64,000 nt of DNA, taken from the NCBI GenBank assembly GCA_963782885.1, contig CAWALL010000002.1, forward strand, positions 558,001 through 622,000, read 5' to 3'. The position numbers and the translations under genes were made by a program. Positions 1 through 8,389 of this stretch are shown in pieces (within the stretch, counting starts at the first letter, position 1; the number at the start of each line of letters is the position of its first letter). This DNA is from DATAOG01 sp963782885. GTDB taxonomy: Bacteria; Pseudomonadota; Alphaproteobacteria; Geminicoccales; Geminicoccaceae. The notes under the pieces were generated by a model, which saw nothing but the letters and a program-made list of their open reading frames with translations, had not been told where the DNA came from and searched no databases.

Positions 1-1412
1 AGGTAATAGGCGAGCAGGCAGAGGAAGACGTGGGCGCGCACCCGCGGCCCGATCCAGTGGAACACCGGCCGGACCTCCAGGTCGACGGTCTTGAGGCAGC
101 GAAAGGCGCGCTCGACGCGGGCCAGGCCCTTGTAGGCGCGCACCGTGCCGGCGGCATCGAGAGCTTCGGCCGGCAGGCTGGTGCGCAGCACGTAGAAGCC
201 GTCGAGCCCCGCCTCGGCAGCGATCGCCGCGGTGTCGCGGGCAAACGCGAGGTCGTCCTCGGTGATGGTGATGTGGAAGTGCTTGGCGACCTTGCGGCGG
301 CCAAGCACCGCGCCGACCGCCTGGCCGATCGCCGCGGCGCCCCGGAGCGGCTGGCGCGGGCGCCGGATGCGCGCCTGGAGGCGGGTGAGGTCGCGTTCGG
401 TGGCTTCGAGCAGATCGGCGCGCTTGCGCGCCCGCTCCGCGGCCAAGAGCGGGTTCTTGCACACGATCAGCCGCTCGCCCGGATAGTCGGGGCTGGCGAT
501 CTCGGCGAGGTCGCGCTCGTCAAACAGGTCGAGCTGGAGGGCGCCGCGCGCGACCAGCGCACGGATCGCCGGCGCCCGCAGCGCGGTCAGCCAGTCGAGA
601 CCGGCCGGCTTGAGCTCCTCGGCGATGCGCGCCTGGGTGATCAGACCGCGGTCACCGACCAGGACCACGCGCCGCAGGCCGAAGCGCTCCCTGATCTTGG
701 TGATCTGGGCGGCGAGCGTCGTCGGATCGCCCACGTCGCCGTCGAACACCTCGATCGCGACCGGGCAGCCGTCAGCGGCGCAGATCAGCCCGATCACGAT
801 CTGCAGCTTGTCGCGCCGGCCGTCCCGGCTGTAGCCGAAGCGGGCGAGCGCGCAGCAGCGGCCTTCCAGGTAGCTCGAGGTGATGTCGTAGAGCACCAGG
901 GTGCCGTCCGAAAGATGCCGGCGCGCCAGCGCCGCCTCGATCCGCGGCTGCGCGGCGCCCAGCCAGTCGAGGGTCGCGTAGAGCTCCTTGGCGGTGACCG
1001 GGCCGAGCTCGAGCGTCGCCCCGAGCGAGTGGCTCGCGGTCGCCGCATCCAGCGCCCGGGCGGTGGCGAGCTTGGCCGCGGGGTCGAGGAGTCGCGCCAC
1101 GATCAGCGCCAGGGCCAGCCGCCGCCGGCGCTCCGGGCCGCGCGGCAACAGCCGCTCCAGCCCGATCTGCCGCGCCGTCCCCAGCGCCGCCAGCACGTGC
1201 CCGTGGGGCAGCGCACGCACGATCTCCAGCCCCGCGCCCGCCGGCACCAAAGACTCGCCGCGCAGCACCGCCCGCAGCGCCTCGATCTTGGCGGCCGGCC
1301 ACTTGCTCAGATTGGCGAGCGTGCGGTTCCTGACCTTGGCGCCGTCGCGAAAGCTCTCCCGCAGCAGGATCGCGGGCGGCGAACCACGGTTCGGCACGAC
1401 GGCGACGTACAT
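1..1412 (-). CDS. IS1634-family (IS4-like) transposase, 3' end cut by window edge
   Basis: Open reading frame from an ATG at 1412 down to base 1 with no stop, so about 470 residues are visible and the C-terminus lies outside the window. The N-terminus reads MYVAVVPNRGSPPAILL, the usual start of IS1634-type transposases. Further motifs are FDGDVGDPTTL and VLVGDRGL (catalytic aspartates of the RNase H-like DDE fold), CKNPLLAAERARKRADL, and RVRAHVFLCLLAYYL near the truncated end. It should catalyse cut-and-paste transposition of its own element. The A+T-rich stretch just upstream (1413-1480) probably holds the element's promoter and terminus, but I could not define the terminal repeat because the other end is outside the window. 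Family assignment is from motif memory. Confidence 0.85.
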   Translation of the reverse strand, partial: MYVAVVPNRGSPPAILLRESFRDGAKVRNRTLANLSKWPAAKIEALRAVLRGESLVPAGAGLEIVRALPHGHVLAALGTARQIGLERLLPRGPERRRRLALALIVARLLDPAAKLATARALDAATASHSLGATLELGPVTAKELYATLDWLGAAQPRIEAALARRHLSDGTLVLYDITSSYLEGRCCALARFGYSRDGRRDKLQIVIGLICAADGCPVAIEVFDGDVGDPTTLAAQITKIRERFGLRRVVLVGDRGLITQARIAEELKPAGLDWLTALRAPAIRALVARGALQLDLFDERDLAEIASPDYPGERLIVCKNPLLAAERARKRADLLEATERDLTRLQARIRRPRQPLRGAAAIGQAVGAVLGRRKVAKHFHITITEDDLAFARDTAAIAAEAGLDGFYVLRTSLPAEALDAAGTVRAYKGLARVERAFRCLKTVDLEVRPVFHWIGPRVRAHVFLCLLAYY

Positions 1413-2203
1413 GCGCAAATCAGGCCATATAATCTCACTCTTGTCAAGCAAAAACATCACATTATTATGACTACAGAACAGATCGAGCGCCGAGCCACAT
1501 CAGCCACTTAGCTCAAAACGCGGGCAAAGTTCCGTCTAACTGGGACGGCAGCGCCTGCCCGGCCCCACCGGGCCGAACGCGCCCGGGACGGCGCGCCGCC
1601 GCCCGCGCCGTCAGGTCGATGGCGCGATCTGCCAGTCTGCCGCAGCTCGGAATGTGCCACGAGCGGCCCAACCGTGACGCATCCGGCTCTCGAGACGCAT
1701 GAGACGGGCAATGGTCAAGCGAAAATTAACCTCTGATGGTTAACGCTTGGTTCGGGTGGTCCGTGCGACCGTGGGACTCCGCCGCCGCCAAGTTGGCGCG
1801 ATGTCTATCGCATCAATGCAGGGCACGTCTTGGGATTGATCGGGATCGACTGGGAGCCGATCGGGGCATGCGCCAGGGGTGACGCATCGGTGGCGCATGA
1901 AATACTGACGGGCGCACACAAGTGGCGCACGTTTTTCTCAGGGGTTGGCCGCCTCCAGCGGATCAGCATCAAGTAAGCCGGTCGGATTTGCGCCGATTTT
2001 TGCCGGGCCACAGATTCGGCGGGCCGGCGGCCATCAACAGGAGTTCCAGGTCGAAAAAGGTTGCGGACGTTGCGGACACTCTATTCCCCCGGCCTGACCC
2101 TGAGTTCTTGACGAAAGGCGCCCAGACCACGTTTCTACGAGCGCAAGGGGGGCCTGAACGTTCAGGGTTGGCGTCACGGCGAGACCGAGGGCAAGATAAG
2201 CAG
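1413..2203. other. Gene-free stretch between IS1634 transposase and the interrupted membrane-protein gene
   Basis: About 790 bases with no reading frame that looks like a protein. The first 70 bases are A+T-rich and belong to the transposase promoter or IS end. Around 1862-1930 there is a cluster of short ATGCGCCA / TGGCGCAT motifs related to a second cluster near 32.2-32.4 kb. Nothing else is recognisable. Confidence 0.5.
1862..1930. repeat. Cluster of ATGCGCCA/TGGCGCAT motifs, copy 1
   Basis: Three or four copies of an 8-base motif occur in both orientations within 70 bases. Read on the minus strand, this cluster contains GCGCCACTTGTG followed by ATGCGCCACCGATGCG. Both strings recur in the same order on the plus strand at about 32310-32370. 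The two clusters are therefore an inverted, degenerate dispersed repeat. No function can be assigned. Confidence 0.5.
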
Positions 2204-2444
2204 ATGCAGACTCGCCTTAGGCGCTGGATCGCGCGGATTCCCCGTTGGCAAGCGCGTATTGCCTTCGCAGACTGGATCCTGCACGGCGTGGGCTTCCTGG
2301 CGACGCTCGCTGCGGGTTGGTGGACGGCTGCGCGTGCTTGGGCCGAAGGCGCAATTTTGCCATACGGCACGCTCGGTTATGTATCCGTAATTCTTTGCGT
2401 TTCTCTAGTTACTCACCACAGTATTCGCGGGTCTATCGTGGGGA

Positions 2445-2452
2445 TAGACAAA
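2445..2452. repeat. Target-site duplication TAGACAAA, left copy
   Basis: Identical to 3516-3523. The 8-bp length is that expected of IS1595-family elements. Confidence 0.92.
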
Positions 2453-3515
2453 ACTAGCTCTCCACAAGGCTCAGGCTGCTTGACTCCGGCGGCAGGATGG
2501 AGGAGGGTGAACGAAGAGCGAACATAGTGGGGAGGGTGCCATGGCCGACGAGCTGCTGACGGATCTGCCGCGCGATCTGCCGAGCTTCCTGAAGCGCTTC
2601 GGCACGGACGCCAAGTGCCGGGCGTATCTGGTGCGGGCGCGTTGGCCCGCGGGGTTCCGCTGCGCGGGCTGCGGGCATGGTCAGGCTTACAGCCACAAGA
2701 AACGCCTGATCGAGGAGTGCACGGCCTGCGGCAAGCAGCACTCGATCCTGGCCGGCACCCTGTTCGAGCAGACCAAGACCGGGCTCGCCAAGTGGTTCCT
2801 CGCGATCTACCTGGTGACCTCGAGCAAGGGCGGGATCTCGGCGATGGAGCTCCAGCGCCAGATGGGCTTCGGCAGCTATCAGACCGCCTGGAGCTGGCTG
2901 CACAAGATCCGCCGCGCGATGGTGCGCCCGGAGCGGGCGCCGCTTGGCGCGCAGGTCGAGGCCGACGAGACCTATGTCGGTGGCCCCAGGCCCGGCCGCT
3001 CCGGCCGCGGCGCAGCCGGCAAGACGACGGTCGCCGGCGCGGTCGAGACCGGCCGCGGCCAGGCCCGCGGGTGCCGCCTGGGCCGCCTGAGGCTGGCCGT
3101 CGTGCCCGATGTCTCGGCCCGGAGCCTCGAAGGCTTCCTCGGCGAAAACGTCGCCAAGCCCGCGACCGTGACCACCGATGGCTGGTCCGGCTACACTGGC
3201 CTCGCCGCCGCCGGCTACGCCCACCAGCCGATCAACCTCGCCGCCGCCTGGGGCGACGCCGCGCTGCGCCTGCCGGCGATCCACCTGGTGTTCGGCCTCG
3301 CCAAGCGTTGGCTGCTCGGCACCCACCACGGCGCGGTCTCGAACAAGCACCTGCCGGCCTATCTCGACGAGTACGTCTTCCGCTTCAACCGCCGCACCGC
3401 CAAGAGCATCAGCCACCGCTTCGCCCGCGTCATCCAGCATGCCGTCCTGACCCGCCCCACCACCTATCGCGGCCTCGTCGCTGCTGGCGCTACCTGAGAC
3501 TCATGGAGGGCTAGT
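2453..3515 (+). mobile_element. IS1595-family insertion sequence, 1063 bp, complete
   Basis: The ends are imperfect terminal inverted repeats. The left end begins ACTAGCTCTCCACAAGG and the reverse complement of the right end begins ACTAGCCCTCCATGAGT, about 19 matches over the first 25 bases. The element is flanked by a perfect 8-bp duplication, TAGACAAA. It contains one transposase gene (2541-3497) and no passenger. The exact ends, intact transposase and identical target copies suggest a recent and possibly still active element. Confidence 0.93.
2541..3497 (+). CDS. IS1595-family transposase (ISXO2-like)
   Basis: 318 residues, ATG at 2541 with a GGGGAGGG ribosome site just upstream. An N-terminal zinc ribbon (CAGCGHGQAYSH then CTACGKQHS, around residues 45-75) is followed by a helical segment. 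The ISXO2-like DDE domain comes next, with EADETYVGG near residue 140, TTDGWSGY near residue 212, and the C-terminal KRWLLGTHHGAVSNKHL/DEYVFRFNRR block near residues 255-295. These are the hallmark motifs of the family. The gene nearly fills the element and appears intact. It should bind the terminal repeats and transpose with 8-bp target duplication. Confidence 0.95.
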   Translation: MADELLTDLPRDLPSFLKRFGTDAKCRAYLVRARWPAGFRCAGCGHGQAYSHKKRLIEECTACGKQHSILAGTLFEQTKTGLAKWFLAIYLVTSSKGGISAMELQRQMGFGSYQTAWSWLHKIRRAMVRPERAPLGAQVEADETYVGGPRPGRSGRGAAGKTTVAGAVETGRGQARGCRLGRLRLAVVPDVSARSLEGFLGENVAKPATVTTDGWSGYTGLAAAGYAHQPINLAAAWGDAALRLPAIHLVFGLAKRWLLGTHHGAVSNKHLPAYLDEYVFRFNRRTAKSISHRFARVIQHAVLTRPTTYRGLVAAGAT

Positions 3516-3523
3516 TAGACAAA
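3516..3523. repeat. Target-site duplication TAGACAAA, right copy
   Basis: Second copy of the 8-bp duplication that brackets the IS1595-family element. Confidence 0.92.
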
Positions 3524-4065
3524 TTACGCATGATGTCTCCCAGATTGACAAAGGCAAATACTATCGCGTCGCCACCTGCCTTCGCCGATATTTTCATCGA
3601 TGTGAATACGAATGAGTTTCTTGACACCAAGGTAAAAGCAAAGATAGTGTTTTTGCAAAACTCCCATAATGCTGTTGTATATTCACGATATGCTGTTATT
3701 GGAATGTCCATGAACGGATCGCGCAGCTGGGCATGGCAAAATAAGTCGCAAGTTCTTGACCGGAGGGACTACAACGCAGGGGAGGAGTTCACCGCCGTGC
3801 TCGCCCGCCGCGAACGCGGCTCGGACGTGGTGGAGCTTGATAAGGGCATAGAACCTCAAACGCGGGAGATGCTGAAATTCGAGGTGGCATTAACCAGCGC
3901 TGAAGGCAGGACAACCCAGCGGGCCATCGTGTATTTTCCAGACGCGCACAAATTACGGGCCATGGAAGTACATCCTGATTATGTCTCGGATGTGGGCGAT
4001 TCGTAAGGCGTCGGGGAGGAGACCGGGGTCGGGACTCTTTAGGAGAATCGGGCCTGCGGGTTGGA

Positions 4066-4233
4066 TCACGCCGCGCGATGGGTCGGGATGCGGGCGAGGT
4101 CGGCGTGGAGCGCGCGCTCCAGGCGCCTGAGGTCGCGCAGCATCTGCATGCGCAGCCAGAACTCGACGCCGTTGCCGCAGAGCTTGCGGAGGCGAAGCGC
4201 CATCTCGGGGTTGACCGCCTGCTCGCCCGCGTT
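4066..4233 (-). pseudogene. HigA/VapI-type antitoxin, C-terminal fragment
   Basis: Minus-strand frame ending at a TGA (4066-4068) and reading NPEMALRLRKLCGNGVEFWLRMQ followed by a basic helical tail. This matches the end of HigA-family XRE antitoxins, where MALRLAR..G....FWL.LQ is characteristic. The N-terminal helix-turn-helix is missing. Upstream the frame runs into the stop codon of the secreted-repeat gene at 4267-4269. No start codon with a ribosome site is visible and no HigB toxin is nearby. I read it as a dead remnant, although as a frame-preserving fragment it has not picked up stops. Confidence 0.6.
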
Positions 4234-4266
4234 CCCTCGCGATCTGTACGTCTCGTGCGCGTCGAA

Positions 4267-4743
4267 TCAGTACTTCTTCTCCGGCTGGCCTTCCTCCTCC
4301 TCGGCCGTCTTGCCCTCGGGCGAGATCAGATACCACTCCGCCCCGAAGCCCTTGATTCCCTGTCCCTTCATGTCGCCAGGCTGCTTGTCCTTCACGAAGT
4401 GATAAAGCGGCCGGCCGTTGTAGGCCGCCTGGGTCGAGCCGTCCTTGCGCTTGAGGGTCGCCAGCAGCGACTTGTCGACGCCCTGTCCGGCGGTCGGCTC
4501 GCCATTGGTCAGGAGCGGGGGCCAGGCCTTGGCGCAGGCGTCGTAACAGGTGCTCTCGAGCTTGCCGTCGGCCTCGAACAGGTAAAGGCTCATGCCTTTG
4601 GCATCGGTCAGGTGGTCGCCAGGCCCCTGATCCGAAACCTGAAGCTTGACGTCCTGCGCGGCGGATGCGCGCTCGCTCATCCATGACAGGCCGAGGCCGA
4701 CGGCCGCCGTGGCGATCGCGATGCTGGTCAGGTGATGTCGCAT
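4267..4743 (-). CDS. Secreted repeat protein (COG4315-type)
   Basis: 158 residues, ATG at 4743 preceded by GGAGGA. A signal peptide (about residues 1-28, ending ASA) is followed by two repeats of the PF03640 type: GMSLYLFEADG...CYDACAKAWPPLL and NGRPLYHFVKDKQPGD. The Y-x-aromatic-xx-D motif defines this family of exported proteins of unknown role, often near redox or copper genes. The two cysteines could form a disulphide. The C-terminus is acidic then basic (EEEEGQPEKKY). Export to the periplasm is likely and the biochemical role is unknown. Confidence 0.85.
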   Translation of the reverse strand: MRHHLTSIAIATAAVGLGLSWMSERASAAQDVKLQVSDQGPGDHLTDAKGMSLYLFEADGKLESTCYDACAKAWPPLLTNGEPTAGQGVDKSLLATLKRKDGSTQAAYNGRPLYHFVKDKQPGDMKGQGIKGFGAEWYLISPEGKTAEEEEGQPEKKY

Positions 4744-4913
4744 GCTGTCCTCCGTTTCGTGCCAGAGCGGAGCGCGGGACCCTCGTCGCGCACGCAGGAT
4801 GCGTGCCGGACCGCGCCTTCCGTTTCAGACGATGCCCGGAGGCGACCGCTTATTCCGGTTGCCAGGGGCGGCCGTCGCAGGCATCTCCTGGAGTCCGGGA
4901 AGGACCGGAAAAA

Positions 4914-5114
4914 ATGGCGCGCTGGCTGATCATTCTGGGGGTGGTGCTGGTCGTGGCCGGGGTGCTCTGGCCGTGGCTGAGCCGGCTCGGGGTCGGCCGG
5001 TTGCCCGGGGACATCCTGATCGAGCGCGAGCACTTCCGGCTGTACGTTCCGGTCACGACCTCGATCCTGATCAGCCTCGTGCTGTCGCTGATCCTGTGGC
5101 TGCTCAATCGCTGA
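4914..5114 (+). CDS. DUF2905 small membrane protein
   Basis: 66 residues from ATG 4914. Two hydrophobic helices (residues 4-22 and 47-63) flank a short loop with the family signature GRLPGDILIEREHFRLYVPVTTSI, which I recognise from DUF2905 proteins. Length and topology match the family. It is probably an inner-membrane protein and its function is unknown. It diverges from the secreted-repeat gene on its left, so the roughly 170 bases between them hold both promoters. Confidence 0.85.
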   Translation: MARWLIILGVVLVVAGVLWPWLSRLGVGRLPGDILIEREHFRLYVPVTTSILISLVLSLILWLLNR

Positions 5115-5200
5115 CGCGCATCGCCTCGCCTGCGTGGCTCCAACCCGGGCCGCGAGCTCAATCAGGAAAGCTGGTCGGGATTTCCTGCCGCAAGCCGGCG

Positions 5201-5635
5201 TCAGGCAGCTCCCCGGTGCAGTGCCGGCAGGTCTTCGAGGTCCGTTGGCCCGGCGAGAACCCGGGCCAGCTCGACTAGCATCTCGCGATGCTCCGGGTTC
5301 GCGATGCTGACGAAATTGCGGCTCAGCTCCAGCAGCAGCCGCTGCTGGGTCGTCGGTACGAACGCCCGCTCGCTTTGGAAGCCATCGTAAAAGTAGCCGA
5401 TGTCGACCCCGAGGACGCGAGCGATCTGATAGAGCCGGCCGACCGAGACGCGGTTGCTGCCGTTCTCGTACTTGTGCTCCTGCTGGTAGGTGACACCGAT
5501 CAGCTGGGCCATCTGCTGCTGGGAGATGCCGAGCATGGTCCGGCGCTCGCGCACCCGGGCGCCGACGTAGCGGTCGGCATCCTGCGCCCGCGGGCGTCGA
5601 CTCTTCCTGGCGGTCATTGTGTTGTCGGCGCTCAT
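5201..5635 (-). CDS. XRE-family transcriptional regulator
   Basis: 144 residues from ATG 5635, which has GAGGG about ten bases upstream; an in-frame TTG at 5650 would add five residues and is less likely. A helix-turn-helix of the Cro/CI type (VGARVRERRTMLGISQQQMAQLIGVTYQQEHKYENG, shown here only by its two ends VGARVRERR and QEHKYENG) covers roughly residues 25-65. It is followed by RVSVGRLYQIARVLGVDIGYFYDG. This is the compact architecture common in alphaproteobacteria for one-domain repressors. The C-terminal helix bundle is probably for dimerisation. Targets are unknown. Confidence 0.85.
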   Translation of the reverse strand: MSADNTMTARKSRRPRAQDADRYVGARVRERRTMLGISQQQMAQLIGVTYQQEHKYENGSNRVSVGRLYQIARVLGVDIGYFYDGFQSERAFVPTTQQRLLLELSRNFVSIANPEHREMLVELARVLAGPTDLEDLPALHRGAA

Positions 5636-5813
5636 GGCGTTGACCCTCAACCTCGTTCAACCCTAAGACGCGCAGCGCACCCGAAAAGTTCCCCGCTACG
5701 TTGCTGGCCATGCCGGCGCCGCCCGGCGAGCCGTCGAGTCAGCCTGCCGCTGTCGTTGATCCTCGGGCGGCTCAGCCGCTGACGCCCGGGCGTCGGGCCG
5801 CTATCATCCGCCG

Positions 5814-6359
5814 ATGCGGATCATCGCCGGCAGCTGGCGCGGGCGGACGCTGCTGACGCCTTCCGACCGGGCGATCCGGCCGACCAGCGACCGGGCGCGC
5901 GAGGCGCTGTTCGCGATCCTCGATGCCGGCCAACCGCCGCTGCGCGGGGCGCGCTTTCTCGATCTGTGCTGCGGCACCGGTGCGGTCGGCCTGGAGGCGG
6001 CCTCGCGCGGTGCGGCCGAGGTCTGGCTCGTGGAGCACGATCGCCGGGCGCTGGCGCTCGCGGCCGCCAACCTCGCCCGGCTCGGCGCTCCGGGCAACGT
6101 CCGGCTCGTGGACCGGGACGCCGCCCGGCTCGGGCCGGCGGATCAGGCGTTCGATCTGGTGTTTCTCGATCCGCCGTACCGGTCGGGGCTCGCCGGCCCG
6201 GCGCTCGCCGGGCTGGCGGGCGGCTGGCTGGCGCCCGGCGCCGGCATCGTCGTCGAGCTCGCGGCCAGGGAAAGCTTCAGCCTGCCCGAAGGTTATGCTC
6301 TCGAGCAGGAGCGCCGCTACGGCGCCGCCCGGTTCGCGTTTCTGCGGTCCGCTGGCTGA
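5814..6359 (+). CDS. rsmD: 16S rRNA (guanine(966)-N(2))-methyltransferase RsmD
   Basis: 181 residues from ATG 5814. The start MRIIAGSWRGRTL and RPTSDRAREALFAIL are RsmD signatures. The SAM-binding glycine loop is FLDLCCGTGAVGLEA (about residues 48-62), and the catalytic motif DPPY (about residue 120) is that of amino-methyltransferases acting on the exocyclic N2 of G966 in the 30S subunit. Length is typical. The 3' end overlaps the convergent DEAD-box gene by 83 bases. Confidence 0.95.
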   Translation: MRIIAGSWRGRTLLTPSDRAIRPTSDRAREALFAILDAGQPPLRGARFLDLCCGTGAVGLEAASRGAAEVWLVEHDRRALALAAANLARLGAPGNVRLVDRDAARLGPADQAFDLVFLDPPYRSGLAGPALAGLAGGWLAPGAGIVVELAARESFSLPEGYALEQERRYGAARFAFLRSAG

Positions 6360-7611
6360 CCCGGGGGCCGGCGCTCGTGCGGCCGCCGCCGTTGGCGCGC
6401 GCGGGGGTCGGCGGCGGCGTTGCCGCCTTGGGCGCGCCGGCGGCTGGCTGCCAGGGGTGGCCCACGACCGGGATCCGGATCTTGATCAGCGCCTCGATCG
6501 CGCGCAGGTAGGCGCGCTCCTCGGCGTCGCAGAACGAGATCGCGATCCCGCTGCGGCCGGCGCGTGCGGTCCGGCCGATCCGGTGGACGTAGCTTTCCGG
6601 CAGGTTCGGCAGGTCGTAGTTGATCACGTGGGTGACGCCGTCGACATCGATCCCGCGCGCCGCGATGTCGGTCGCGACCAGGACCCGGCCGGCGCCGGTC
6701 CGGAAGCGCTCGAGCGCGCGGGTGCGGGCGGACTGGGATTTGTTGCCGTGGATCGCGTCGGCCGCGACGCCGTCCTGGGCGAGCTGCTTCACCACCCGGT
6801 CGGCGCCGTGCTTGGTGCGGGTGAAGACCAGGACCCGCTCGATCGCGGCGTCCTTGAGCACCTGGCCGAGGAGCGGCCGCTTGTCGGCCTTCTCGACGAA
6901 CATCACGCGCTGCTCGATCCGCTCGGCGGTCGAGGTTTCCGGGCGGACCCCGACCGTGACCGGGTCGGTCAGGATGCTTTCCGCCAGGCGCACGATCTCG
7001 GGCGGGATCGTGGCCGAGAAGAACAGCGACTGGCGTTTCGCGGGCAGGGCCCGGAGCACGCGCCGGACGTCGTGGATGAAGCCCATGTCGAGCATCCGGT
7101 CGGCCTCGTCGAGGACGAACACCTCGAGCCGGTCGAGGCGGATGTGGCCCTGGCCGATCAGGTCGAGCAGGCGGCCGGGGGTGGCGACCAGGATGTCGAC
7201 GCCGCGCGCGAGCGCATGGACCTGCGGCATCTGGCCGACGCCGCCGAAGACCAGCGCGCGCCGCAGCTGCAGATGGCGCCCGTAGGCGGCGAAGCTCGCT
7301 TCGATCTGGGCCGCGAGCTCGCGGGTCGGGGTCAGCACCAGGGCGCGACAGGCCCGGGGCCCGGGGCGGCGGGGCTCGCTCGCCAAGCGCTGCAGGATCG
7401 GCAGCGCGAACGCGGCGGTCTTGCCGGTGCCGGTCTGGGCGCAACCGAGGAGGTCGCGGCCCTGGAGGAGATGGGGGATCGCCTGGACCTGGATCGGGGT
7501 CGGCGTGGTGTAGTTCTCGGCGCGCACGGCGCGCTGAAGGGGCTCGATGAGCCCGAGCTCGGCAAAGGATGTCACCTGGCAGTCGCTTTCGGCATGGCCG
7601 CACGCCGGCAT
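6277..7611 (-). CDS. DEAD-box RNA helicase, RhlE-like
   Basis: 444 residues. Helicase motifs are in order: Q motif TPTPIQVQAIP, motif I AQTGTGKT, PTREL, motif II DEAD (VLDEADRMLD), motif III SAT, then in the second RecA-like domain HGNKSQ, ARGIDVDGV and motif VI HRIGRTAR. The C-terminal 70 residues are low-complexity, basic and Pro/Gly/Arg-rich, as in RhlE-type enzymes that act on ribosome assembly and structured RNA. The start is uncertain: ATG 7611, or GTG 7575, which gives the more usual beginning VTSFAELGL. Its 3' end runs 83 bases into rsmD on the other strand. Confidence 0.9.
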   Translation of the reverse strand: MPACGHAESDCQVTSFAELGLIEPLQRAVRAENYTTPTPIQVQAIPHLLQGRDLLGCAQTGTGKTAAFALPILQRLASEPRRPGPRACRALVLTPTRELAAQIEASFAAYGRHLQLRRALVFGGVGQMPQVHALARGVDILVATPGRLLDLIGQGHIRLDRLEVFVLDEADRMLDMGFIHDVRRVLRALPAKRQSLFFSATIPPEIVRLAESILTDPVTVGVRPETSTAERIEQRVMFVEKADKRPLLGQVLKDAAIERVLVFTRTKHGADRVVKQLAQDGVAADAIHGNKSQSARTRALERFRTGAGRVLVATDIAARGIDVDGVTHVINYDLPNLPESYVHRIGRTARAGRSGIAISFCDAEERAYLRAIEALIKIRIPVVGHPWQPAAGAPKAATPPPTPARANGGGRTSAGPRVSQRTAETRTGRRRSGAPAREHNLRAG

Positions 7612-8047
7612 GGCGTCGGCGCGGTCGGTTCAGGCCATCCCGCGCGCAGCCGAGGCAGCCTCTCTGGTCATGGTCTCGGGATGCAGCGGCCGGCTCGGAA
7701 GGGCTGAGGCCTGCTTTGCGCGCTCGCGAGGAACTAAGGGCGACGTTACGCCCTCGTCCCTAGATGCGGACGGGCCGCCGCGCAATCAAGCCCCCGGGGG
7801 CCGTCGATGGCGAAAGCGGACGCCTGTGCCGGCGTTTCGAACCTGCCCGTGGTGGCAATTGCTGCTGCGCAGCACCATATAAGAGGCAAGGGAATCGTCA
7901 TTCTGGCCAATCCGTCGCGCCGCGAGCGGCGGGCAGGCACTCCGGAAGGTGCCGCGAGAAGGGCGGGGCCGGGGTGGAGTTTGCGCCGGCGGCCAGTGCC
8001 CCGTTGGACAGTGTGGTTGAAACCAATGAGCAAGGGATGAACCTTCG
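7612..8047. other. Intergenic stretch between divergent helicase and AKAS-repeat genes
   Basis: About 435 bases without a credible gene. It should contain both divergent promoters. The only structure I see is the inverted repeat at 7737-7754. Confidence 0.5.
7737..7754. promoter_or_regulatory. Inverted repeat AGGGCG-N6-CGCCCT
   Basis: Perfect 6-bp arms around a 6-base spacer in the divergent intergenic region. It could be a protein-binding site or a small hairpin. There is no T-run on either strand, so it is not a good terminator. Confidence 0.35.
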
Positions 8048-8368
8048 ATGGACGCTGCCAAATTGCCCGCGATGGAAGACGCCGCGCTGAGCAACCTGCA
8101 CGACAACGCCGAGCGTCTGGAGCGCACCGGCACCAAGTCGCAGCAGGCGGCGGCCACGGCCCTGATGCCGGCAATCGAGGCCGAGATCGCCGCCCGGCGG
8201 GCCGCGAAACTCAGCCACGCGCGCGAGGCCGCGGCCGCCCGGCGGGCGAGCAAAGGGCCGCCAGCGAAGCGCACCGCCAAATCCGGTGCCACCAAAGCCG
8301 GTGCCGCCAAAGCCAGTGCCGCCAAAGCCAGCGCCGCCAAAGCCAGCGCCGAAGCCAAGAGCGCGTGA
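8048..8368 (+). CDS. Small basic protein with alanine/lysine-rich repeat tail
   Basis: 106 residues from ATG 8048. The first about 65 residues are helical and charged. The rest is a tail built of near-identical KASAA / KAGAA units, encoded by tandem 15-base repeats between about 8285 and 8350. Such tails resemble histone H1-like or nucleoid-binding proteins of bacteria, so DNA or RNA binding is a reasonable guess, but the N-terminal half has no motif I recognise. There is no signal peptide or membrane segment. Confidence 0.65.
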   Translation: MDAAKLPAMEDAALSNLHDNAERLERTGTKSQQAAATALMPAIEAEIAARRAAKLSHAREAAAARRASKGPPAKRTAKSGATKAGAAKASAAKASAAKASAEAKSA

Positions 8369-8389
8369 GCCTGGCCCGGCACCCGGGCT

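Larger units (their letters stand above)
2204..4006 (+). pseudogene. Small membrane protein gene interrupted by the IS1595-family element
   Basis: The 5' part is 2204-2452 (ATG at 2204) and the 3' part is 3524-4006. Removing the IS (2453-3515) and one 8-bp target copy joins codon AAA (Lys, 2450-2452) directly to TTA CGC ATG in the same frame. This gives one uninterrupted 243-residue protein. It has two N-terminal hydrophobic segments (roughly residues 15-35 and 50-70, with little between) and a soluble C-terminal half rich in alternating hydrophobic residues, probably a beta domain outside the membrane. I do not recognise the family. The gene is A+T-richer than its neighbours and was probably acquired. 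As it stands only a two-helix stub fused to IS sequence can be made. Confidence 0.8.

Noticed and set aside
30..1511. A 493-codon plus-strand frame over the left transposase
   Set aside because: The opposite strand encodes a recognisable IS1634-type transposase; the plus-strand text has no motif.
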